Assembly: GCA_035294145.1 (NCBI GenBank) | Contig: DATGLL010000057.1 | Coordinates: forward strand, 1-6,214 | Source of the DNA: CADDZO01 sp035294145 | GTDB lineage: Bacteria; Chloroflexota; Dormibacteria; Dormibacterales; Dormibacteraceae | Length of the DNA stretch: 6,214 bases | Reading direction: 5' to 3' | Shown: positions 1-6,040 of the stretch, in pieces | Numbering within the stretch: position 1 is the first letter of the stretch | Layout of the letters: the number at the start of each line of letters is the position of its first letter | The notes under the pieces: generated by a model | Seen by the model: the letters and a program-made list of their open reading frames with translations, nothing else | What the model was told of the DNA's origin: nothing | The model's database searches: none | Made by a program: the position numbers and the translations under genes

Positions 1-114
1 GGCTCAGTTGGAGCCTTCGCGAAGCGCAGAGCCGCGGTAAGACCCGGGCTTCCCGGGCACGCGGCGGGGAAGCGCGAAGCCCGCAAGGGCAACCCCGTGA
101 GGGGTGCCGCGTGA
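1..114 (+). CDS. tnpB: TnpB-like RNA-guided nuclease, C-terminal tail only
   Basis: Frame 1 is open from the first base and ends at TGA 112-114, giving 37 residues that begin GSVGAFAKRRAAVRP and end KGNPVRGAA. A basic, Gly/Arg/Lys-rich, low-complexity tail after the RuvC and zinc-finger parts is typical of TnpB proteins of high-GC IS607-type elements; the phrase VGAFAKRRAAV resembles such tails as I recall them. No catalytic residue is in the window, so nuclease activity cannot be judged. TnpB proteins bind an omega RNA made from the 3' end of their own gene and cut DNA matching its guide, which helps keep the element at its site. The hairpins overlapping and following this stop codon support the call. 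With so few residues, identity rests on context more than on sequence. Confidence 0.55.
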   Translation, partial: GSVGAFAKRRAAVRPGLPGHAAGKREARKGNPVRGAA

Positions 115-175
115 GTGCTATTGCGTACTCGGCGGCAACGGCCACAGGGCCGGTGAGGAAGGATCTGGTCGGCGG
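15..175 (+). ncRNA. Candidate omega RNA (reRNA) scaffold of TnpB
   Basis: Several compact plus-strand hairpins lie side by side. They are a CTTCGCGAAG palindrome (15-24); CCCGGG-CTT-CCCGGG (43-57); GCGGG/CCCGC (64-68 with 80-84); an 8-bp stem with one bulged A and a GTGA loop (88-108, ACCCC/GGGGT core at 92-105); a 6-bp stem with a 6-nt loop (113-130, GAGTGC/GTACTC with one G-T wobble); and CGGCC-ACAG-GGCCG (139-152). A purine-rich unpaired stretch follows (153-167). In TnpB elements the scaffold overlaps the end of tnpB, runs to the right end of the element, and is followed by a guide copied from flanking DNA. The guide here would therefore begin around 175-180. The hairpins are seen directly; the RNA identity, its 5' end and the scaffold/guide boundary are inferred. 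Pairing alternatives exist, for example 61-65 with 106-110. Confidence 0.5.
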
Positions 176-177
176 GG

Positions 178-652
178 GTGGCCCGGGAGCGCCCCGCTGG
201 GACGCAGGGACAGCGACCAGCGTGGGGTCGGGGATCGATCGTCCTGGCAGTGGGTGAACGGGACGCCGTGACGGTGACCACCACGACCTCCGCCAGGGCG
301 AGCCGAGAAAGGCAGACCTGGCGGCGTCCGAACCCGACCAACGTCGCCACCTCAGCGGGCCGGCACCGCCCATCCGGGCAAGCGCGCCCGGGCCGTGTCC
401 CCCCGGTGCTCCCCGCGAACTCCGTGACGTCGACGGCACGACCCTCACCCCGGAGAAGGCCAGAGCCTGGTCGCCCCTGGAAGGTGCCCGAGGGTGCCCA
501 CCACGCCCAGGGCAGGCAACGAGCGCTCGCGGCGCTCACACGAGGCGACCCTCCCCCCTCCACCCTGGCACCTGACCTCACCCCTCAGGAGCGGATCAAC
601 GCCCCTTCCTGACCGGGGGCATGTCACGTGGGGGATCAGCGCAGGGCTCCGC
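178..652. other. Region without a recognisable gene
   Basis: About 475 bases separate the putative element end from the stop codon of the cyclase gene. Open frames cross it on both strands, but their translations are Pro/Arg/Ala-rich and match no family I know, with no ribosome binding site ahead of a start. One plus-strand frame (258 to about 573) contains the stretch ELRDVDGTTLTPEKARAW, which looks protein-like and has high third-position GC, yet it has no ATG or GTG start. It could be a gene relic left by the insertion. The first bases after about 175 may serve as the guide part of the omega RNA. No clear rho-independent terminator for the minus-strand operon is seen. Confidence 0.4.
465..517. 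repeat. Imperfect inverted repeat / potential hairpin
   Basis: GCCTG (465-469) and CCCTGG (475-480) are mirrored by CCAGGG (507-512) and CAGGC (513-517), giving an 11-bp stem with a 5-nt one-sided bulge at 470-474. The loop (481-506) holds a second possible stem, GGTG 483-486 with CACC 499-502. There is no U-tract on either strand, so a standard intrinsic terminator is unlikely. It lies about 135 bases beyond the end of the cyclase gene and could act as a 3' stability structure for the minus-strand operon transcript, or be chance pairing in GC-rich DNA. Confidence 0.3.
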
Positions 653-1450
653 TCAGGGCATGAGCGCCACGGGACGGACGGGGCACCCAGTCCCGCCCGC
701 GATCTTGAGGGGGAGGCAGAGGAAGACGAACTCGTACCGCCCCATCGCCGCCAGCTCCTCAAGGTCCAGGTTCTCGATGATGTGGATGCCGTGCCGGACC
801 AGCAGGATGACGTGGCACGGGAGGCTGCTTCCCACCTCGGGATCGACGTGGCCGATCAGGTCGAGGGCCATGGTGTCGGCCCCCACGGCCAGGACCTCGC
901 GTCGGGCCAGCCAGGATGCGCCGTCGGCGGCGACGCCCGGCGCGCGCAGGTAGCGCTCGCCGTCGCCCCAGTGGCGGCCGTACCCGGTCCGGATCAGCAC
1001 CACCTGCCCCCGCTCGACGGTGACCCCCTGGGCGCGCTCGCAAGCCTCCAGGTCGCTCCCGGTGATGAGCGCTCGCTCGGGCAGCTCGCCTCCGCACCGG
1101 GCGGCCACGTCCAGGAGCACGCCCGGGGCGATGATGGGCGCCACGGTCTCCATGCCCAGCTGGCTGAAGCCGGCCGGCCCCTGGACCTCGGGCGTCACCG
1201 GAAGACCGCCGAAGAGGCGCAGATCCTCGGCCTGATGGCAGAGGGCGTCGATGTGGGTGCCGCTGTGCTCGGTGGCCACGATCAACCCCGAGGCACTGGT
1301 CCGGGGCTCGCCCAGGCCCGGCTCGTGCCGCCGGTAGAGGTACAGGGTGAGGCCGGGCGCGTGCGCCGGATGGACGGGATCCCCGGGTCGCCGGGGGTGC
1401 TCCAGGTCGATCACCCGGCAGCGGGCCAGGGCCTGCCAGAGCTCGTTCAT
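653..1450 (-). CDS. Cyclase family protein (kynurenine formamidase-like metal hydrolase)
   Basis: The product is 265 aa, a normal length for the putative cyclase family (PF04199), which includes bacterial kynurenine formamidase and isatin hydrolase. These are cytoplasmic, metal-dependent enzymes that hydrolyse amide, lactam or ester-like bonds. The family signature is clear: HSGTHIDALCH at residues 62-72, where H62, H66 and D68 are the expected metal ligands. Further on, H213 (PCHVILLVRHG) and E226 (IENLDLEEL) match the conserved active-site His and Glu, and ADT at 191-193 precedes them. No signal peptide is present. The start MNELWQ at 1450 is chosen because its ATG overlaps the stop of the upstream small ORF (ATGA) and because family homology begins right after it; the open frame extends 69 codons further upstream but only as a shadow of that ORF. 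It is the last gene of the operon. True kynurenine formamidase (KynB) is usually shorter, about 210 aa, and no other tryptophan-pathway gene is nearby, so the substrate is unknown. Confidence 0.88.
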   Translation of the reverse strand: MNELWQALARCRVIDLEHPRRPGDPVHPAHAPGLTLYLYRRHEPGLGEPRTSASGLIVATEHSGTHIDALCHQAEDLRLFGGLPVTPEVQGPAGFSQLGMETVAPIIAPGVLLDVAARCGGELPERALITGSDLEACERAQGVTVERGQVVLIRTGYGRHWGDGERYLRAPGVAADGASWLARREVLAVGADTMALDLIGHVDPEVGSSLPCHVILLVRHGIHIIENLDLEELAAMGRYEFVFLCLPLKIAGGTGCPVRPVALMP

Positions 1451-1644
1451 CGCCCCGAGCCCCCCTGCCCCAGGATGGCCACCGTCCCTCGAGCTCGGCC
1501 GCCGCCAGCGGCCACGCGGCCAAGCGGCGCCAGGTTCGGAGGGGTGGCGACCACCCGTGGCCAGCCTGCGGCGCGGGCCCTCACCAGCGGCCGCCCCCCC
1601 GAGGCCGCGCCGGCCCGTACGCCCTTCCCGATCAGGATCGCCAT
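1447..1644 (-). CDS. Small ORF of unknown function, 65 aa, coupled within operon
   Basis: I do not recognise this product. It begins MAILIGKGVRAG and ends VAILGQGGSGR. It is Gly/Ala/Arg-rich, with a small hydrophobic start, no convincing membrane segment and no cysteines. Its ATG (1644-1642) shares one base with the TAA of the dehydrogenase gene (TAATG), and its TGA overlaps the cyclase ATG (ATGA), so it fills the gap between them exactly. About 85% of its codons end in G or C, as in the neighbouring genes. Only a weak purine run (AGAGG, two bases before the ATG) precedes it, so translation would depend on coupling. The first residues faintly resemble the start of succinyl-CoA ligase alpha subunits (MAILI.K..), but nothing after that fits, so it may be a worn-down remnant of a CoA-binding protein. 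It could also be a non-coding spacer that happens to be open. Existence is moderately supported; function is unknown. Confidence 0.45.
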   Translation of the reverse strand: MAILIGKGVRAGAASGGRPLVRARAAGWPRVVATPPNLAPLGRVAAGGGRARGTVAILGQGGSGR

Positions 1645-3365
1645 TACCTCTGCCCACCCGTCATCGTAGGGCCGACCCTCAGCTCGGCGCGCAGGTGGTC
1701 CGCCACCCAAAAGGCGAGGGCGAAGATGGTCAGGGTGGGGTTGTAGCTGCCGTAGGTCGGGAACATGCCCCCGCCGACGGCCAGCAGGTTCGGGCACTGA
1801 TGGCAGCGGCCGAAGCGATCGACCACCGAGGCTCGGGGATCGTCGCCCATCCGGTGCGTACCCAGCTCGTGGGTGGAGATGTGGTAGGGCGGCGCGTAGG
1901 GCGCCTCCCAGACCTGGAGCGCCCCCATCTCCCGCGCGATCTGGTGCTTGATCTTGGCCGCCCCCTGCACCCCCCGGATGTCGTGCTCCACCCAGTCGTG
2001 GGTGAGGCGGAGGGCCGGCTGGCCGAAGGGATCCCTCACCTCGGGGTCGAGGTCGCAGAAGAACTCGGGGCGGGGGAAGGTGGGCGTCTGGGAGTACATG
2101 CTGTACTGGCGCCGGTAGTTCTGGCGCAGCCAGTCCTTGAACCGCTGCCCGAACCGGGGCACGTCGGTGGGCATGCCGTGGACGGCCTCGATCGGCTGCA
2201 CGTCGCCGGTGAAGCCGATGATGGGCGTGCCCCACACCACGCCCTCCTGGTCGCGCACCAGCTCCGAGGTGAAGTCGTCCACCACGCTGGCCGCGACCGC
2301 CGGCCCCATGAAGGGGTTGGTCGCCTCGGGCAGGACGGCGGTGAACCAGCCGTAGTTGTGCGTCATGTAGTGGCGGCCGACGTGGCCGTTGCCGTCGATG
2401 CCGGACAGCAAGAGCAGCCTCGCGTTCTCCAGCGCGTAGGCCGCCAGCACCACCCATTCCGCCCGCACCTGGCGTTCCTGGCGTGTGACGAGATCGTAAT
2501 AGGAGACGCCCACGGCCCTGCCCTGCGCGTCGCGGTCGACCCTGAAGACCCGCGAGAGCGGCCGGATCTCGAGGTTGCCGGTGGCGAGCGCCTCGGGGAT
2601 GAGGCTGGTGGTCGTGGTCGCCTTGGCTCCGACGTGGCACGGGTAGTCGCGGCAGAAGCCGCAGTACGTGCAGGCAGAACGCCCACGGTACGCGACCGAG
2701 TTGATCGCCGCCGGGGCCGGGAAGGGATGCAGGCCGAGCTTCCGGCACGCTTTCACGAACAGCTCGTCGGCGGCACCGGGCCGGAGCGGTGGCATCGGGT
2801 AGTCCCGCTTGCGCGGCGCCTCGAAGGGGTTGCCGCCCTCCTGCAGCTGGCCGTCGATGTTGCCCGCACGTCCCGAGACCCCGATCTCCTGCTCGGCCAG
2901 CTCGTAGTAGGGCTCCAGGTCCTGGTAGGTGATCGGCCAGTCGACCAGGGTGGTGCCCTCGACGGCGACCTCGCCGAACCGCTCGACGATGGCCGAGCGC
3001 ATGCGAAAGTCCGCCTCCCGCTGCCGCCATGCCCAGGCCGCCCAGTGGATGGAGCCGCCGCCCACCCCGGTGGTGGGCGGGAGGAAGAGGGGGCCGAGGT
3101 GGAGCGGCCCCACCGCCCAGGGGAGGACGCGCGCCCGCTCGGTGGCCCGGGGCCGCCAGGTGATGGGGTCCTGGACGACGTCGGGGGAGAGCTGGAGGCG
3201 GACGTGGTAGCGGATCTCATCGTGCTTGAGCACGAAGTCCTCGGCCGTGTACGCCGGGCCCTTCTCCAGGGCCAGTACCCGCATTCCCGCCCTCGCCATC
3301 TCCCGGGCCATGACCGAGCCAGCTGGCCCCAGGCCGACGATCACCATGTCGTAGTCACTCGGCAT
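1644..3365 (-). CDS. GMC-family FAD-dependent dehydrogenase, large subunit, with Cys motif
   Basis: The product is 573 aa and resembles the large flavoprotein subunits of gluconate, fructose, sorbitol and bacterial FAD-glucose dehydrogenases, which oxidise a hydroxyl group of sugars, sugar acids or related alcohols and pass electrons on. The N-terminus has the FAD dinucleotide-binding motif VIVGLGPAGS (8-17) with the acidic end of the second strand at E34. GVGGGSIHW (100-108) is the typical flavin-contacting loop. CTYCGFCRDYPC (C232, C235, C238, C243) resembles the cysteine cluster that carries a 3Fe-4S centre in FAD-glucose dehydrogenase. Near the C-terminus, HELGTHRMG (H499) and YNPTLTIFAL (N542) fit the catalytic His and His/Asn pair of GMC enzymes, 43 residues apart. 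No Tat or Sec signal is seen. Two starts are possible, ATG 3374 and ATG 3365; the second is chosen because AGGAG lies 9 bases ahead of it but abuts the first. It overlaps the small-subunit gene by 11 bases. The substrate is not determinable. Confidence 0.9.
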   Translation of the reverse strand: MPSDYDMVIVGLGPAGSVMAREMARAGMRVLALEKGPAYTAEDFVLKHDEIRYHVRLQLSPDVVQDPITWRPRATERARVLPWAVGPLHLGPLFLPPTTGVGGGSIHWAAWAWRQREADFRMRSAIVERFGEVAVEGTTLVDWPITYQDLEPYYELAEQEIGVSGRAGNIDGQLQEGGNPFEAPRKRDYPMPPLRPGAADELFVKACRKLGLHPFPAPAAINSVAYRGRSACTYCGFCRDYPCHVGAKATTTTSLIPEALATGNLEIRPLSRVFRVDRDAQGRAVGVSYYDLVTRQERQVRAEWVVLAAYALENARLLLLSGIDGNGHVGRHYMTHNYGWFTAVLPEATNPFMGPAVAASVVDDFTSELVRDQEGVVWGTPIIGFTGDVQPIEAVHGMPTDVPRFGQRFKDWLRQNYRRQYSMYSQTPTFPRPEFFCDLDPEVRDPFGQPALRLTHDWVEHDIRGVQGAAKIKHQIAREMGALQVWEAPYAPPYHISTHELGTHRMGDDPRASVVDRFGRCHQCPNLLAVGGGMFPTYGSYNPTLTIFALAFWVADHLRAELRVGPTMTGGQR

Positions 3366-3942
3366 CGCCGCCATCTCCTCTCTCGGCCTCGCCTCGCCCG
3401 CGGTCGCGCCGCAGGTCCTCCAACGTCACCACCTTGAGCCGGCGCGCGTCGAAGCCGTAGCGCATCTGCTCGGCGCTGTAGCCCCAGCGCGCGCCCGGGA
3501 AGCCGATCAGCTTCCACCCCACCGCTCCCCTGTTGCCGCCATAGGCGGGGTCGCCGAACATGCCCTCGATCGTGTGCTGGTGGACCACGGCCGCGAAGTA
3601 CGGCAGCAAGGTCGTGGCCTCGTCGGCATCGAGGGCATCGAGCGTCGGCGTGGGCACCCCCAGCAGCCCCTCGAGCACCTGGTCCTGCTGGGGCTCCGCC
3701 AGCTCCAGGAACGGCCGGCCGAACCGCGCTCGCGTCTGGGCGTCGAGCTCCTGCAGGCCGCGTCGGTAGAGAGGCTGGAGGTCGCGGTACGCCCCCGCCA
3801 GGGCCCGGTCGATGTAGACGATGACCTCGGCCTCCCTGGCCCCGGGATCGTCCGGCGTCCCCGGGATGATGCGGGCGGCCATCGCCTCCACGGTGGCGGC
3901 CTCGTGCGGGTTGAAGAAGGTCAGCGCCCCTCCGCCGGTCAT
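3355..3942 (-). CDS. Gluconate 2-dehydrogenase subunit 3 family protein
   Basis: The product is 195 aa and fits the gluconate 2-dehydrogenase subunit 3 family (PF13618), small partners of GMC flavoproteins thought to be needed for folding, export or stability of the large subunit. Visible family features are FFNPHEAATVEAMAARIIPG (9-28), a segment with PGAREAEVIVYID (33-45), and the strongly conserved GMFGDPAYGGNRGAVGWKLI (127-146) ending in GFPG. The C-terminus is charged (RRDRGRGEAERGDGGDAE). Many members carry an N-terminal Tat signal; this one starts almost directly with the mature-type sequence and has none. Its ATG overlaps the transporter stop (ATGA at 3942-3939), with GGAGG about 10 bases upstream. 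It is translated just ahead of its presumed partner, the GMC dehydrogenase, with which it overlaps by 11 bases. The family call is secure; the exact role in this complex is inferred. Confidence 0.88.
   Translation of the reverse strand: MTGGGALTFFNPHEAATVEAMAARIIPGTPDDPGAREAEVIVYIDRALAGAYRDLQPLYRRGLQELDAQTRARFGRPFLELAEPQQDQVLEGLLGVPTPTLDALDADEATTLLPYFAAVVHQHTIEGMFGDPAYGGNRGAVGWKLIGFPGARWGYSAEQMRYGFDARRLKVVTLEDLRRDRGRGEAERGDGGDAE
3375..3379 (-). promoter_or_regulatory. Ribosome binding site deciding the dehydrogenase start
   Basis: On the minus strand AGGAG (3379-3375) is followed directly by ATGGCGGCG and then the ATG at 3365. The spacing is 9 bases to ATG 3365 and zero to ATG 3374, so the downstream start (MPSDYDMV) is favoured over MAAMPSDYDMV. 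The site lies inside the end of the small-subunit gene, in keeping with coupled translation. Confidence 0.55.
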
Positions 3943-5375
3943 CGCACCGCCCCCTCCAGCTGGCCCGACGGAGTGGCCGCCGGGCCGGTCGCCCGAACGT
4001 TGCAGCGCTCGGGTGAGAAGACGCCGAAGTCGCGGCCTCGGAACCTGCCCACCGTCTCCCGGGTGAAGAACGCGATCAGGACCGCCGAGATCAACGAGAT
4101 GACGACCATGAAGTAGAGCCCGAGCACGTACCCGGTGGCGCTGTGGTAGCCGCCGCCGGCACCGATGAGGGCACCGAGGATGAGCGGTGACACCCCACCG
4201 ATGTACAGCATGAAGCACATGAACGAGTTGGCGGTGCCGATCCCGTTCTCGTAGGCCGAGTCGGAAGCGTAGGCGTAGAGGACGGGATAGATCGCGTTGG
4301 TGGCGAGCCCGGCGAAGAGCTGCACCGCCACCAGGAGTGCCAGCCCGGCGGCCGTGAACTGCAGCAGGAAGATCCCGACCGCGAGCCAACAGAAGGTGAC
4401 CATCAAGGAGATCTTGCGGCCGAGATGGTCGGAGATCATCCCCCAGGCGAACTGGCCAACCCCTCCGGTGATGGTGAAGACGGCGCTGTAGGCCGCGGCC
4501 TGGGCGTAGTTGTAGTGGGCGACGAAGGCCAGGTACTGCGGCAGCCAGAAGCTGATGCCCGTGTAGGTCATGATGCCGAAGCAGGAGGCGATCGCGGGCA
4601 CCAGGATGTTGGGATTGGTCACGGTCCTTCGGAAGGTGCCGGGCGGGGCCTTGACCGCCCCCTGGGCGGCCCTGCCGCCCAGGGGCGGGGTCAGCCCCAG
4701 CTCCTGGACCTCCTGCTCGAACCGCTGGTACCGCCGGCGCGTCGCGTAGAGCCAGTACAGGACCCAGATCGGGATCATCGCCAGGGGGATGATCAGGAAC
4801 ACATAGCGCCAGTGCTGGCTGCCGAAGCCGGCCAGGATCGCCCCTGTGGCGACGGCCCCTAGCAATGTCCCCCAGGGATAGGCGGTGTGCTGCCAGCCGA
4901 GCGCGAAGCCGAAGCGCTCCTTGGGGAACCACTCCACGGCCGAGGTCACCTCCACCCCCTCACCTGCGCCCCCGAAGGCGTTCTTGACGCCCTGGAGGAC
5001 GACGACGTTCCAGATCGAATGGGTGAGCGCCCCGATCCCGGTCAGGATGGAGAAGACGAAGTAGCCGGCGGCGACGACCCCGTTCCGATACTTCCGCGCC
5101 CACCCGTGGCCGCCCTGGTCGAACCAGGGGCCCGCCGGCAGGGCGAGGAGCGAGACGCACACCGTGACCAGGCTGGAGACGATGCCAATGGTGGTCGGGT
5201 CGACCTTGAACTCGCTGACGATCGGGGGGATGACGTAGTAGAAGATCTGGCGCGTGTTGGCGTCCATCGCGTAGACCAGCCAGAGGCAGACCAGCGCGCC
5301 CAGCGAGGTCAGCGGTAGGCCAGCCCTCGCTAACCCTCCGCGTCGCGCCGATCGACGATCGCTGATGCTGCTCAT
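3939..5375 (-). CDS. MFS transporter, likely 12 membrane segments
   Basis: The product is 478 aa, a usual length for major facilitator superfamily proteins of the inner membrane. Hydrophobic segments are spaced as expected for 12 helices in two halves: roughly 21-37, 62-80, 98-117, 122-140, 165-184 and 190-210, then a charged cytoplasmic loop (211-252), then 256-277, 293-313, 323-340, 344-365, 384-405 and 415-437. The MFS motif A appears in the second half as GMISDHLGRK (312-321). The first-half copy is a variant with extra residues, GPWFDQGGHGWARKYRNG (82-99). D38 in the first helix (YAMDANTRQIFYY) lies where organic-anion carriers often have a conserved acidic residue. The start at 5375 follows AGGAGG by 6 bases and overlaps the regulator stop (ATGA). 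The neighbours suggest that it imports the substrate, or a precursor of it, for the oxidase and hydrolase downstream. Specificity cannot be told; export is also possible. Confidence 0.9.
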   Translation of the reverse strand: MSSISDRRSARRGGLARAGLPLTSLGALVCLWLVYAMDANTRQIFYYVIPPIVSEFKVDPTTIGIVSSLVTVCVSLLALPAGPWFDQGGHGWARKYRNGVVAAGYFVFSILTGIGALTHSIWNVVVLQGVKNAFGGAGEGVEVTSAVEWFPKERFGFALGWQHTAYPWGTLLGAVATGAILAGFGSQHWRYVFLIIPLAMIPIWVLYWLYATRRRYQRFEQEVQELGLTPPLGGRAAQGAVKAPPGTFRRTVTNPNILVPAIASCFGIMTYTGISFWLPQYLAFVAHYNYAQAAAYSAVFTITGGVGQFAWGMISDHLGRKISLMVTFCWLAVGIFLLQFTAAGLALLVAVQLFAGLATNAIYPVLYAYASDSAYENGIGTANSFMCFMLYIGGVSPLILGALIGAGGGYHSATGYVLGLYFMVVISLISAVLIAFFTRETVGRFRGRDFGVFSPERCNVRATGPAATPSGQLEGAVR

Positions 5376-6022
5376 CGAACTCCTCCTGGGGCAGGGATGG
5401 ACGAGGGTCGGGTGCCATAGGGAGCCAGCGCCTCGGACGCCATGGCAGCTGCCTTGATCACGCTTCGTCGAAGATGCGGGAAGGATTCCCGGAAGCGGAT
5501 GTCCGGCAGGCAGACCGCCATGGCAGCCGCTGGCTCGCCCTCCAGCCCCCAGCGCACCAGCGCGGCGACGCCGGAGACGCCATCACGCCAGCCCTCCCGG
5601 TTGATCGCGTAGCCCTGCGCGCGGATCTTGCGAACCTCTTTCCACAACTGGTCTCGCTCCTTGAGGGTGCGGTCGGTGAAGGTGGCGAGACGTCCATCGA
5701 TCAATCGCGCTATCTCGTCATCGGGGCGACTGGAGAGAAGGGCCTTCCCCCCCGACACAGCGTGGAGCGGAAGAACACGTCCCAGTGACGACGCGGCCAG
5801 CACCGGTCGGGGGCTGTCAAGCTTGTCAACGACCACCGCCTGACCGCCGTCATAGACGGCGAGATAGACCGTCTCCTCGGTCGCCCGCCAGAGCCAGCGC
5901 AGAGCCTCCGAGCAGGAGGCGGCCAGGTTGACCCCGGCGCGCGCCGCCAGCGTCAGCTGGGCGCAGGCCGGGCCAAACGCGTAGCGACGAGAGAGGGGGT
6001 TAACAACAGCTGACGCGCCCAT
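5372..6022 (-). pseudogene. IclR-family transcriptional regulator lacking its DNA-binding domain
   Basis: The open frame gives 216 aa that correspond to the effector-binding domain of IclR regulators. RRYAFGPACAQL (12-23) matches the RY.LGP..L stretch just after the winged helix-turn-helix, LGRVLPLHAVSGGKALLS (80-97) the GR.LPLHA...GKA motif, and GYAINREGWRDGVSGVAALV (137-156) the C-terminal ligand-pocket motif. A full IclR protein is about 250-270 aa with about 60 residues of helix-turn-helix first; here that part is absent. The coding similarity stops at about 6003, exactly where the left end of an IS607-type element begins, so insertion has removed it. The only ATG (6022) lies inside the insertion sequence, without a good ribosome binding site, and adds about eight foreign residues. 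The remnant cannot bind DNA in the normal way; it could still be made as a bare ligand-binding domain. It overlaps the MFS start and was probably the local regulator of the operon. Confidence 0.82.
5382..5387 (-). promoter_or_regulatory. Strong Shine-Dalgarno for the MFS gene
   Basis: AGGAGG on the minus strand (5387-5382) lies 6 bases before the ATG at 5375, inside the last codons of the truncated regulator gene. It is the best ribosome binding site in the window. It means the transporter does not depend on translation of the damaged regulator. Confidence 0.75.
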
Positions 6023-6027
6023 ACACT
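6000..6027 (+). promoter_or_regulatory. Putative promoter of tnpA
   Basis: TTAACA (6000-6005), one base off TTGACA, is followed after 16 bases by TACACT (6022-6027), a fair -10 box. An overlapping TACAAT (6027-6032) is also present. Transcription would start about 6034-6040, leaving almost no leader before the ATG at 6041, and no Shine-Dalgarno is seen, so near-leaderless translation is likely. The promoter sits over the first codons of the truncated regulator on the opposite strand. Confidence 0.4.
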
Positions 6028-6040
6028 ACAATCCACTTCC

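Larger units (their letters stand above)
1..177 (+). mobile_element. Right end of an IS607/IS605-type element (partial)
   Basis: The window opens inside an insertion sequence. Visible are the tail of a TnpB-like ORF (stop at 112-114) followed by about 60 nt of hairpin-rich non-coding DNA, the usual arrangement at the right end of TnpB-carrying elements. Assignment to the IS607 type rather than IS200/IS605 is an inference, helped by the second element at the right edge of the window, which starts with a clear IS607-type tnpA in the same orientation. The outer boundary is not certain. IS607-type recombinases are known to use a short core, often GG, and the G-run at about 172-178 is a plausible edge. 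The left part of the element lies outside the window. Confidence 0.5.

Noticed and set aside
178..612. Plus-strand frame of 144 codons after the tnpB end
   Set aside because: It starts with GTG without a convincing ribosome binding site, is Pro/Arg-rich and matches nothing known; kept only as part of the unexplained stretch.
600..652. Rho-independent terminator just after the operon
   Set aside because: Only short, weak stems can be drawn and no T-run follows on the minus strand.
653..1450. Naming the cyclase kynB
   Set aside because: It is longer than usual KynB and no kynurenine or tryptophan genes are nearby; only the family call is supported.
1451..1657. Upstream extension of the cyclase by 69 residues
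   Set aside because: The extra residues are Arg/Gly-rich without family similarity, and the small ORF in another frame has the better coupling and codon pattern.
494..1669. Long plus-strand open frame of 391 codons across the cyclase gene
   Set aside because: It is the antisense shadow of the cyclase; its translation has no family motifs, whereas the minus strand carries the HxGTHxD signature.
1347..3437. Very long plus-strand open frame of 696 codons opposite the dehydrogenase
   Set aside because: Long antisense frames are common in high-GC genes. The protein is His/Val/Gly/Asp-rich without motifs, while the opposite strand has a full GMC dehydrogenase.
3942..4932. Upstream extension of the small-subunit frame to position 4932
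   Set aside because: This extension is a shadow of the MFS gene; family similarity begins at the ATG at 3942, which overlaps the MFS stop and has a ribosome binding site.
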